64,000 nucleotides of DNA from Luscinia megarhynchos (Eukaryota; Chordata; Aves; Passeriformes; Turdidae): the NCBI GenBank assembly GCA_034336665.1, contig JAPFBE010000002.1, forward strand, positions 8,540,146 to 8,604,145, given 5' to 3'. The position numbers were made by a program, and so were the translations under genes. A model generated the notes under the pieces. The model was not told the DNA's origin, ran no database searches, and was given only the letters and a program-made list of their open reading frames with translations. How positions within the stretch are numbered: position 1 is the stretch's first letter; each line of letters begins with the position of its first letter. Shown here in pieces: positions 39,755 to 50,200 of this stretch.

Positions 39755-41355
39755 AAAAAGGGAAAGGGTTTGTGAAGTAACACAAATTTTAAAATGGCAT
39801 TACAAGGGAAGCTCACATTCTTGACAGTTATATTTTGGGTGCTATAACCACACGTGCTACAAGGAATTACACTAAAAATTTGGGATTGCTCCATGAAGTG
39901 ACCATGAAGCTGAAAGTAGAGCTACTTCAACCACAGCTCTATTTTCCATGTTTTGTCCCTGTAGCAAACACAGCCACCACAAAAACATACCAAAACCTAT
40001 GAATTCAGCTAAGGAACTTGAGAAGAGAGGGGATTATGAAGAAGGTGGGAGGATGAAGTGGAAGAGGAAATAAAATACATTCTTTTTGTGCTTCCATAAT
40101 ATGAGAGGACATGGGATTTGCTGAAGCACAGTGCCTCTCAGTTGTTTCTCTTCTGCTTTCTATTGTTTAGAACTGACTGTAGAGATTCAGTACGTGACTT
40201 CTTTCTCCCTCTCCTCCCAGTAAAACTGAATAAACAGGAAAAAATGCAAAGGCCCTAGAATAAACAGTACATGTAAATGTGAAAATTTAGATTTGGTACA
40301 GCTTTATGAACATTGCTACTTCGCATATTCAGTGCTTGGTCTTGTTCAAGTAAAACAGTTCCATCAATAATACTAGAGTTTGGGATATAAAGTGTAATTC
40401 AGCTGTTAGCTATAGGTGCATATTGGAGTTTTGAGCCATGGGTGCGTGTTGAGGTTTCCGGTTTTAGTTTTCTTCTTTATAAATTTCTAATCTGGCTGTC
40501 CAGATTCATTGGCATCCATCTCGTGATTGCCAAGTACAACTCTGAACCAAATTCTGTAATTCATATAACTGTATTTTCATGCAGTGCCCATTGATTAAAA
40601 CAGTGCAAATCGTTGTGGTTTTAGCAGAAACTGTTAGACCAGCCTACATCCAACACATCACTGTCTTTCTCCTTGCAAAGGTTATCCAGCCACATCTTTG
40701 TTGGTGTTAATTTCTCATTTACAGTGCTTTTGGTCAAAGCACTTTGATGTTGCATTAATCTTGATTAATGATATTTAAAAATACATACTAAGTTCAACAA
40801 TTGTGTGCTAAAAAAGGGCAATTTCTTCTATTTTGTGACATTGAAGATATCTCCTTGGATTAACAGGACTTCAAAATGGTGCACCACAGCTTGTGTAACA
40901 TTATAAAAGGAAGAAGGAAAAGAAAATAAAGTCCTTCTGATTGTGAGAATAAAAATTCAGCTTGATGAAAATGCTCCTGCCACAGTCTGAAATGCAAGTT
41001 ACACTGGTATTGATGTGAGAGACGTACAACTCTGGTGAAGGAAAAGCTTGTTCTCTTTCATTCCTCCCATCCCCTTTGCCCCATTTTGCTTATGTTCTCT
41101 CAGCATTTCCTATGCATTTTTGTTTCAGTTTGGAAGGCAACACGCTATAAATGAGAAGATACCTGTATACCTGTATACATAAAGTGTGAAAGGAAGTCGG
41201 CCTTCTCTTTCTGCTAGACCTAATCTCAGACATGCTGCCAGACAACCCCAAGGATTTTTGGACTTCATCACCTACAAACAGTTATTAAAATTTACAAAAA
41301 ATTCTACAAACTTTACAAAAAAAGTAACAGCAAGTTTTCCTGGAATAGTCTGGGG

Positions 41356-41472
41356 GAAAACCAAACCAAACCAAAAAAACCAATCTGAAACAAAACCTCA
41401 AAACCAAACCAAACCAAACCAAACCAAACCAAACTAAAAAAAAACAAAAACAAAAAAACCAGAACAAAACCC
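41356..41472 (+). repeat. A/C-rich low-complexity tract with (AAACC)n core
   Basis: AAACC pentamers are perfect from 41,401 to about 41,432. They are flanked by related AACCAAACC and AAAACAAAAAC runs. No thymine interrupts most of the tract. It lies 1.1 kb upstream of the CpG island. Confidence 0.9.
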
Positions 41473-42879
41473 ACAGTGAAACCAAACATGCAGGATATTG
41501 GGCTTGATCAATTCCCCCTCTTTGTAGATCGGCTCCTGCAGATAGAGAATCTGTAATTCAATCCTGGACAACCTGCGACCTCTTTTGGTCAATTAACAAA
41601 ATGAGCACAAGGACAAAAGAATACTGAAAAGCCTCGGTAGTTACCCATCGGGGAGTTAAGGAAGGCTGGTCTATCTTCTAAAGCATCTTTAATTACCCAA
41701 GGAAAAGTGTCTACTCTTGCACCATATTATTCACAAATAAAACCAGATATTTTTTATCCTGCTACGTACGATGGTCCTTTCAAGGTGCTATTTGCAAAGT
41801 GTAAGTAGTCAATTAAGAATAGAGAAAACTGAATAGGTGATTCTAATTATCTAAAAAATATTACTTGTAAAAAGTGCAGCTTTCAAGATTAACAGTATCA
41901 TGGCCAGTACCTTGAGCAATAACATATATACTTCTCTCTTCCGTTTGAATTTTGACACATTTGAACAGCAGATGAATTAGTGGAAGATGAGCTTCAGTGT
42001 TAATGATGAAGGGGTCGAAAGTAGAACAGTAGTCTGGCTTATCATTCCCACGGCACAACATATTTGTATAAGCCAGTGAACATTGTTGATTTTATTTTTC
42101 ATGAGGGGCAAGCTTCTCTGACTGAAACACCATGTATTTGTCTATACATACACCTCACCATCCTCTTCCCACTGAGAGTGCAGTAGAGCTTCAGAAAGAA
42201 TGGTCACAAAATCTGGCACTGCCAATTCAGATTTTCTCAATTGAAGTTAAAATCAAGTTAACAGGGGGAACAAAACATGCCTAGCCAAGTGGGAAGAGAA
42301 TTTGAAGTGGTCTGAAGACAAACACAGGCACTGTATTTGGTAAAGAATCATTGTAAAGAATTTGGATGTTGGGAGTTTTGGGGTATGGATTGTTTGTCTT
42401 TTTTTATCCTAGATTTGTAAGGACATTGCAATGGAAACCATTTTCTTATATACGGAAGGAAACACTTAAAGAGTACAGAGAACACTTTAAAAAAAAAAGT
42501 TAAGGGAGGCACATCCATGAAGATGGGGCAAGATATGGAGCGAGTCCTGGGCCAGAAGCAACACCTTGGCGAACGCGCAAGCCGGCCCCAAGGTATGCCC
42601 AACCTGTGCGAGGCACTTGCGCACGGAGAGCTCTCAGCCCAAGGCGGACGGGACTGCAGCTAGGAGCCCGAAAAAGGGCGCTCCTCTCCCGGCGCCAAGG
42701 AAACGCACGCGGCCACGGGGAAGCGCAGAGGGGACCACTTATTGAAACCAGAGGGCGCGACGTGGCCCTCCGGCCGGAGCCGTGCCCCTCGCAGCTCATT
42801 TCCGAGAGGCGCCCGCAAAGCCGCGGCAGCGCCGCGTCCCCGCCCGCTCCGCTCTCGCAGCCGCGGGCGCCCCGCGAGC

Positions 42880-43254
42880 GGCACGGTACGGGGCGGCACG
42901 GCACGGCACGGTACGGCATGGGGCGGCACGGGGCGGCACGGCACGGGGCGGCACGGCACGGCACGGTACGGTACGGTACGGGGCGGCACGGTACGGCATG
43001 GGGCGGCACGACACGGCGCGGCACGGCACGGCACAGCACGGGGCGGCACGGCACGGGGCGGCACGGCACGGCGCGGGGCGGCACGGCACGGCACGGCACG
43101 GCACGGCATGGGGCGGCACGGGGCGGCACGGCACGGCATGGGGCGGCACGGGGCGGCACGGCACGGTACGGCGCGGGGCGGCACGGCACAGCACGGGGCG
43201 GGGCGGCACGGCACGGCACGGCACGGCATGGGGCGGCACGGCACGGCGCGGGGC
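42880..43254 (+). repeat. GC-rich pentanucleotide array, 75 units, just upstream of the TATA box
   Basis: Read in steps of five from 42880, the sequence is 75 consecutive pentamers without one insertion or deletion. I counted 38 GGCAC, 18 GGGGC, 7 GGTAC, 5 GGCAT, 4 GGCGC, 2 AGCAC and 1 GACAC. All five GGCAT units are followed by GGGGC, and 16 of the 18 GGGGC units by GGCAC, so the variants are not randomly placed. Each GGGGC followed by GG contains the Sp1-type core GGGCGG. Nearly every unit junction carries a CpG. Because stops are absent in several frames, the array produces long spurious open frames on both strands. Confidence 0.97.
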
Positions 43255-43270
43255 GGGCCGCCGGCCGCGC

Positions 43271-43277
43271 TATATAG
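43271..43277 (+). promoter_or_regulatory. TATA box of IGFBP3
   Basis: TATATAG lies in otherwise GC-rich sequence, 16 bp after the pentamer array. IGFBP3 genes typically have a TATA element near a GC box. Transcription would be expected to start about 25-35 bp downstream, near 43,300. The distance to the start codon (571 bp) is much longer than in the human gene, so a second, downstream start site is possible. Confidence 0.75.
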
Positions 43278-43299
43278 GGCGGACGGGCCGGCGGCACCA

Positions 43300-43841
43300 G
43301 GACAGCTGGCTGCGAGTGCCGGGGAGCATAGCCGGCAGCGCGGCGGGCGGGCAGCACGGGAATAAAACCAAGGGAACCTCGCTTTTTTTTCTTTTTTTTC
43401 TTTTCCCCCCATCTCTGTTTTTCCTTTCTCGGTACTTTCTCCTTTTCTGCAACGTTTTTGGACTAAGTTTTCTTCGGACCGTCTGGGCTTGGCTTTTTAC
43501 ATTTTTTTTTCCCTTTTAACTTTTGCAAAGGCTTTTTTTTTCATTATTTCTGAGTGTTGTGTGTGGCAAAAAAAGAGAAAAGTTACTGTCGAGCCAAGTA
43601 ATTCAGGCGCTGTGCAGGGAGGAGCGGGGAGAAGAGAAGGAAAAGTTGCCTTTGCTGCTAGCGAGCTTTTGGTGCCTGGATGTGAGTGCGGGCGGGCGGC
43701 TGCAGAGAGTGCGGCAGCGCGGCTCCCGCCTCTGCCCGGGCAGGCTCGGCTCGGCCCGGCTCGGCCCCGCTCGGCCCGCGGCGTGCGAGGCCCGGCCGCG
43801 CTGCGCGGGGGCGGCTCCCGGCGCCCCCTCCGCCCGTTGCC
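43300..43841 (+). other. Putative IGFBP3 5' untranslated leader
   Basis: This is the sequence between the expected TATA-directed start and the ATG. It falls into three parts. The first is a GC-rich segment ending in AATAAAA (43361-43367). The second is pyrimidine-rich, beginning with a 29-nt run without a purine (43382-43410). The third is again GC-rich. There is only one ATG before the main start (43680), and it is followed at once by TGA. The 5' end is inferred and no transcript data are available. Confidence 0.55.
43680..43685 (+). promoter_or_regulatory. Start-stop upstream element (ATG directly followed by TGA)
   Basis: The only ATG in the predicted leader is followed immediately by a stop codon, in frame with and 162 nt upstream of the main start. 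Its context is weak (T at -3, T at +4), whereas the main ATG has G at -3 and G at +4. Such minimal start-stop elements are known to stall ribosomes and tune translation. A role here is inferred. Confidence 0.5.
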
Positions 43842-44226
43842 ATGGTGCCGCGGCCCGGCGTGCTGTGGGCAGTGGCGGCGGCGGCGCTGGCGCTGCTGGT
43901 CCGGCGGGCGGCGGCGGCGCTGGCGGGGCCGGTGGTCCGCTGCGAGCCGTGCGACGCGCGGGCGCTGCAGCAGTGCAAGCCCCTGCAGCCCGACTGCGCC
44001 GAGCGGGTGCGGGAGCCGGGCTGCGGCTGCTGCCTGACGTGCGCCCTGCGGCCCGGGCAGCCCTGCGGCATCTACACGGAGCGCTGCGGCGCGGGGCTCA
44101 GCTGCCAGCCGCGGCGGGAGGAGGCGCGGCCGCTGCAGGCGCTGCTCGAGGGCCGCGGGCTCTGCACCAACGCCACGGCGGGCGGCAAGCTGCGGGCCCT
44201 GCTGCTGCCGGGACCGCACGCTGCAG
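43842..44226 (+). CDS. IGFBP3: IGFBP3 coding exon 1 (signal peptide and N-terminal IGF-binding domain)
   Basis: This exon encodes residues 1-128 plus the first base of codon 129. It holds the signal peptide, the VVRCEPCDARAL block typical of IGFBP3, the GCGCC motif and all 12 N-domain cysteines. It ends CAG before the donor GTAAGG at 44227. The exon is extremely GC-rich (long runs of GCG and CTG codons), unlike exons 2-4, because it lies inside the CpG island. After signal cleavage near residue 27 the mature N terminus is short, lacking the Gly/Ser-rich lead-in that I recall in the human protein. Confidence 0.96.
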
Positions 44227-47200
44227 GTAAGGGGCTGAGGGCAGCCGGGCGGCTGTCCTGCGCGCCGCGCTCTCGCCGGGCTGGTTTCGCGTCGCTGTTT
44301 TATTTTTCGGTGCGCGCGTGTCGCTCTCCTTTGTTCCGAGTGACAAAGGCGGGGGCGAGCGGGGCCGTGTCTCCGGGAGCGGCCCTCGCTCGCTGTCCGC
44401 CCCTGCGCGGGGGCTCGGCCCCGGGCCACGTAGCCGGGCCCGGGATCCTGGGGCAGGGCGCAGGAAAGGACAGCTCACCCCTTGGACCTTATTTATGTGC
44501 ATCCCGCTGTTCTTCGACACCGATGCTGAGAGGCAGAGCTCGCCGAAGAGGCAGAGCTGCTTTTTTTTTTTATTTTATTTTATTTTTTTTTAATAGGAGT
44601 GGGGGAGGGATTGCATGTGGCTTCTTCGGGTGCATGGGACTGGCAGGCTACAGAGCCTGAATGGAGAGAGAGAGAGAAGAGGGTGTAATCCTCGCCGTTT
44701 GTCCCCGGTGTACCTGGAAAGAGAGTGAGCAAAAATACTCGAGAGAGTGGGGTCTGAATCGTACACTGCAGCGTGGGCAAGTCAGCACAGAGAGGAAAAG
44801 ACTAAAGACAAATTTAAATATCCCTTTGGCCTGGAAAACTGGTTGCTCAGAACAAAGCGTTAGCACGACAGTGTTTAAGAGGACGTTGTTTTTTGTCTCT
44901 ACTGCAAATAAATCCTTGGTCAAACGAAGATTTCCTGTACCTCTTCCATGTCTTGAAAGTGAGATGTTCACAGAACAAGTTTTGTTTGAAAAGGAAGGGA
45001 CGGTTTGGAAAAAGTTCTGTTAGCATGCAGATTTTAATACTTGAGACAGGGAAACTTGGGATTCAGATCGAGACAGCACAGTCCTTCTACGCAAGCATTT
45101 AATTAAACTGTTTCCTAACCAACAGCAAGTATGTTACCATTTGTTTAATAAAAAAGTGTGTCAAAAGGCTTTCCACTATTTGCATTTTTAAAAAGCCCGA
45201 AGATTTTTCTGCCAGGTTATAGGGACTCTTGCACTAGCCATTCCTTAGCTGAGAAAGTGGCACCAATGCTCCAGTTAACTGCCTGTTAGAATAATAGGAG
45301 ATGGCCTTATTATAATTATTTATGTGCTGCTTCCAAGCTGTGACAATTTGAAGGAGAGTTTGGAGGTATTAACTGAAATTTTTAATCTCCTTGGAACATC
45401 AAGTAGCTTTCTTCATCACACGAGCTTGGCTCATCCTGTACATCCTTGGAGTAACACTGGAAATAAGAAAAGTCTCCTTGGTACTTATTAGTTGGTGGTG
45501 TTTAATCTAGGGATAGTGCTTTCAACAGTGGCAGAGAAGGAGAAAGAGAGAGTTGTACTTAGCCAAGAGTGCAGAAATAAGAATTCAGCTGAAAATGGAA
45601 AGACTTTCAGCTAAGGGAGAACTCCAGTTTTGAAATCAGTAGTAGTTTTGTTTCCTTAAAAACTGCCTGGTGAGACCATTACAGTTCACATTCAAGGAGT
45701 GAAGCTTGCAAACCTGGTGTGCAGGAAGGAAGCAGTACCCAAAACCTGTATGACACACAGTGCCCACTAGCTCATGAGGACCACTCCACTCCCAGCTGTC
45801 AAGCCAACAGTGCCCCGGTGTACATCTCTCTGAGCAGGATCACATCATCTCCTTTCATGCAGCTGGGTCCTGCATCAGTGCTGTTCTGTTGGTCCTTCCT
45901 GGCTCACAGAAATTGCTAGAAGCTGGTATAGGACAGAGTATATTACAGTAGGATCTCAACAGAAACTGTAGTAGGCCACTGACTTTCCACTTGTTGTTTT
46001 TTTTTTTGGGCACAAAAGTGTTAAATAGTAGTTGCAACCTTTATGATCTCTTGTAAAAAACAAATAGGGCAGTTCTGCTCCTCTTATGAGGATGTAAAAG
46101 CTGGCATGGCACCAAGTTTTGTGAAATAGAGTTAATCAAATATGCTTTACAGTTTAAAATTTTAATCTGAAGTGCAAGAAGTGCTGTTGAACTATGGTGG
46201 CCTCCCTAAACTGAAATGACCAGACATGGTCATGGATACTCAGTGCATGTTAAGAATATCTTCTGCTTACTCTTTGGTAGAAGAGAAAAACTAATGAACT
46301 GGACTGATTGCAGAAAACCTAGATTCAGGTTTATATCATTTTAGTGAGTCATTTCTTGCAAATTTCATTGAGAGTGTGGGGGAAAAACACTACTGTTTCA
46401 GAACAGGACATTAAACCACCAAAAATATGTTCAAATACCGCTGAGAGTCTGAGTTAAACCCACAAAAGCCAGGAAATTTGGACTTAGGACTTAAACTTCC
46501 TTAATCCATTTGCACTGTGATTTGGATTTTCCTAGTCAATTATGTCCAGTGCCAGCAGTGGCTGCACTAAAACCACCAGTACCAAAATGTTAACTCAGAA
46601 TCCTCTTCCTCTTATGTTCCTTCCCCCATTCCTGTGTATGGGCAGTGCCACTGTACTCTGTGTGTTGAAATATTTAGCATCAACAAACTACGTGAATGTG
46701 GACTTTTAGCACTGAATTTCTCATCTTTTGTGATTTTTTTTTTTTCTTGGTGAGTCATCAAGTGTAAAAAAAAAAAAAAAAAAGGTGGTCAGCAGCTAAG
46801 ACAGCAACTGGTGGGGGTTCAGCTATTACTTAGCTGTTAGGAATACCTTAACTGGAAAAATTCCCTGGAGGAAATGCAAGTAGTTACTGTTGCACTGCAG
46901 GAGTCTCCTAACAGAGAGAAATGCAGAATAGGCAAATACCCTAGAAGGCCAGGAGCACTGAACTTATGGAGTATGTTAGAAAAATGTGCTTTCCCTGACT
47001 TTTTGTGGATGGTAGTTTAAAGAGAAAATATTTTTGAAGCTCAAGATGAAAACGGTGTTTGTCCTAGGAACCACTGGAGAATGAATGGCGGGTTTTGTCC
47101 ATTACCTTTAAAATGTGTTTTGTACACCCAGAAATGTTGGTTTGTTTTTTTTTAGCAGCAGACAAATGAGAGTGTGCTGTTCATTTTCTTTCCCATTCTG

Positions 47201-50200
47201 TGTTGAATAAAGTTAAGGGGGGGGAAAAACCTCAAAAGGCTAATTAGAACCAGGAAACTCAGCAGACTAGAGTTGATGGTACTAACGTCTTAAAAGAAAA
47301 AAAAAAAAAAAAAAATTGGGGCTGCAGCCCGTAAGTGGCCGAGGCCGGCGGCGTTGATCTGGGTGAAGAAGTCAGCGGTGCGGGGGAGGATCCGCGCACA
47401 GCTCTGCCCCCTGCCGCCGGCGGGCGGCACTGCAGCGAAGGCGCTGACACGGGCCGAGCGCTGCCTAGTTAGTTAATCTTTTCGTGTAGTGCCATTTTGT
47501 AAAAAGGAAAATTAAACACATAGACTGGTGGTTTGTTGATTGAGGGAAGACCTCATCGTACTCTACAGCTTCCTTACAAGAGGAAGCAGAAGGGCAGGCA
47601 CTACTGTCTTCTTGCTTGTGACCAGTGATAGGATCTGAGGGAATGGCATGAAGCTGTGTCAGGGGTGGTAGAGGTTAGATATTAAGTTAGATATTAAGGA
47701 AAGGTCCTTCACTCAGAGGGTGGGTGGGCTGTACAGGGAAGTGGTTGCAGCAGCAAGACTGACAGCATTCAAGAAACCTTTGGACAATACTGTCAGGCAT
47801 GTGGTTGGATACTTGGTGTGTCCTGTGCAGGGCCAGGAGTTGAACTTGAGGAGCCTTGAGGGTATTATCCAGCTCAGGATATTCTATAATTCTATGTTTC
47901 TATGCCCTTGCAGACACAGCTGGCAGCCAAATAACATTATTTCTTCTGCATTTGTTCTTTTGGAAGGAAATTTCAGTGATTCAGAAGAAGACAGGAGTAC
48001 CAGCAGCGTAGAAAATCAGGCCATTCCGAACTCTCACAGGGTGCCAGATTCCAAGTCTCATCCACCACACATCAAAATAGATATCATCAGGAAAGTGCAA
48101 GCCAAAGATACACAACGCTATAAAGTCGAATATGATTCGCAGAGTACGGATACGTTGAATTTCTCTTCTGAATCCAAACAAGAGACTGAATATGTAAGTA
48201 TTTCTGTAAATAGGAAGGCATTTGTGAGCATGTGAATGTGTGCATGTATATGTATATATATATATTTTGCATATGGCAAGATAAATATTTACACTAAGTA
48301 GCTAAAGAGTGGTAATTGTTGCAGCCTTTTAGTACATTTTAACAGGTAAATCTATTAACTCTTCAAATGCACACACAATCAGCAGACCGAGAAGATTGTG
48401 TTCAGGAAGCACGTAGGATTAACATAATGATGTTTACATCAGTACAGGCATTACTTTCACTAAAGTTTCTTAGAGGTTGAAAGTTCTTGTTCCTCCCTGT
48501 AATTGTCACACGTTTGTATGAGTGGACTTGGGACAGGTTTAATAGTGTCATCATTAAACTTGGTTGCAAGCAGTGTAATTCAGTTGCAATAATGCAGAAA
48601 GATGTTTCACGTTGAGCGTAGTGGCACTGCGTCAATACGCTGCCTGGTGCAAATCAAGGGAGATAAACCTAGGCTGAGTGAGGATTAGGATCTTGACTAG
48701 TCAGTCACTGTGTGAGTGGCTAATCACTGCTAAGCACCACCTCCACTTGCAGTTGCTGTTTGGTGCTACTGCCTAAATGCAAAGTCTCATTGCATGAGCT
48801 GCTATTGCTTCCCATTGACTGTGCCCAGTGAATTTGCAGGGCAGTCAGAGTGTGTGGTTAATCTGAGGGCAAGAATAATTCTCTTCCTGGACATCCAGCT
48901 GATAACCTGTGCCTTAGGCCAGATGGCTTGAAAAATGCATCTGGATATTTTTTGGCATTTTATCAAAACAGGCATGGTGAAAGCAGACATGGCTTCTCAT
49001 CTTCAAAAGGTTTTGAAGCTTTTATCAGGTGAAAACCTCTGCCAGAAGAGAGTGTGGCTTCCAAGAGAAGCTTCATTTTTAGTTTGTCACTGAGGTCCAG
49101 CCATCTAGTTATATCACTTCAGTATGTGTCCTCCTTCCAAAAATGGGAAGTAAAAGTGCCATCACTAAAAGAATGAAGGTTTGTTGCTTTGAGAAAACAG
49201 ATTCTTAACTAGGATGAGTAGTGATAGTTGGGTCCATAAGCAGAAGTATATCAGTTCACCAGGGCTGCTGCTGTCTTTAAGAATCTGAAATAAGTCCATC
49301 AGGGACAGGTGCCTTTGTCAGCAAATGCTCTTCTAGCTGTGTCTGCTTGTTAGCTTTTGATACTGTCTGGCTGACTTTGGAAGCTTGCTTCAAAACAAAA
49401 ATTTTTAAAAAAGCTGTTGATCTTTTTGTAGGCCTAATTTGGGACCAAATCTCTAAATGTCTGTCACTTGCAGTCTGCGTTTGAGCAGTAAGAGAAGCTG
49501 TTTAAAGCCCATGTTTAGAAGTTGTGAGACTGGTAGAGAAAGAAAATGTGAAGGCAAAAAGGCAGGTCTTTATTGACCAAAAAACTCCATTTTAATCTCC
49601 AACAGTACTATGGAGATTGTATGCTTTCAGATGCTCACATTAAAGGTCTTTTACATGAGCAAACTATTAATATTACCACTTGAAAGTAAACATGTCATTA
49701 CTTCACTAATTAAAAACAGCAGCAAATGAGTCTGTGTCAATACAGCAACTTAAATATTTTTAAACCATGAAACCATGCAAATAAATTTTTTCTTGTCTTT
49801 GCTGAAGAAGTGGGCTGGTGGCACAAGTCAGTGATATACCCAGATAAAAGCGTAGCTAAGCACAGAGTTTGTGGGCTGGGACTCTTTAATTCTGATCCCA
49901 CTGCTGACACTGACTGCCTTCTTGGCCTCTGGAAAAATGTGAAGTTCTCTGCTCTTGATTTTCTGACTGCAAAGTGGAGCTCATAATGCTTTACTCCCTT
50001 CCCTGAAGGGCTGCTGTGAGATATAATTAGTTAGTGTTTGAGACTTACTCTTAGAAGTGCTTCTGGAAGGTCTTTTTGGCTCATTGTCCTAGAGTTAATC
50101 CTCACTACCTTGTTGTCAGCCTTTTGCAAATGAACAAAGGGAGGAAAAAAGTGACGTACTCGTCTAATGAGACTGTTGTGTGCAACTGGTCCTCTCTATG

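Larger units (their letters stand above)
35996..42539. other. Gene-free proximal upstream region of IGFBP3
   Basis: Holds the T/G- and A/C-rich tracts and the 15-bp tandem repeat. No exon was recognised. The last kilobase before the CpG island (41.5-42.5 kb) is unique and could contain proximal enhancer sequence. Confidence 0.55.
42540..44470. promoter_or_regulatory. CpG island spanning the IGFBP3 promoter, leader and exon 1
   Basis: Base composition jumps from AT-rich flanking DNA to very GC- and CpG-rich sequence at about 42,540 and falls back at about 44,470. The island covers 340 bp of unique GC-rich upstream sequence, the pentamer array, the TATA box, the leader, coding exon 1 and the first 240 bp of intron 1. 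It is interrupted by a T-rich leader segment (43,383-43,560). A CpG-island promoter with many GC boxes fits known IGFBP3 promoters, which are Sp1-dependent and methylation-sensitive. Edges were judged by eye. Confidence 0.9.
44227..47966 (+). other. IGFBP3 intron 1 (3,740 bp, phase 1)
   Basis: The donor is CAG|GTAAGG and the acceptor TTTTGGAAG|GA. The first 240 bp remain in the CpG island. The rest is AT-rich and includes a T-rich run (44,562-44,596), an 18-A run (46,766-46,783), a 19-A run (47,297-47,315), a GC-rich block and a CR1 fragment, the last two listed separately. I saw no additional exon. Confidence 0.9.

Noticed and set aside
42500..43412. Long open frames (about 150-285 codons) on both strands over the promoter
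   Set aside because: They arise from the stop-free pentamer array, occur in several frames at once, and encode only repeats such as RHGTA or PCRAV. They lie upstream of the TATA box and are artefacts.
43497..44429. Long antisense open frame opposite IGFBP3 exon 1 (about 310 codons)
   Set aside because: High GC removes stop codons. The composition is Arg/Ala/Pro-rich with no domain, and the frame simply shadows exon 1.
44973..44982. p53-like half-site GAACAAGTTT in intron 1
   Set aside because: IGFBP3 is a known p53 target, but only a single half-site is present with no adjacent second half. Such 10-mers occur often by chance.
46766..46783. 18-A run considered as a retrocopy tail
   Set aside because: The sequence upstream has no coding similarity or target-site duplication that I could see. 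Treated as a simple A run.
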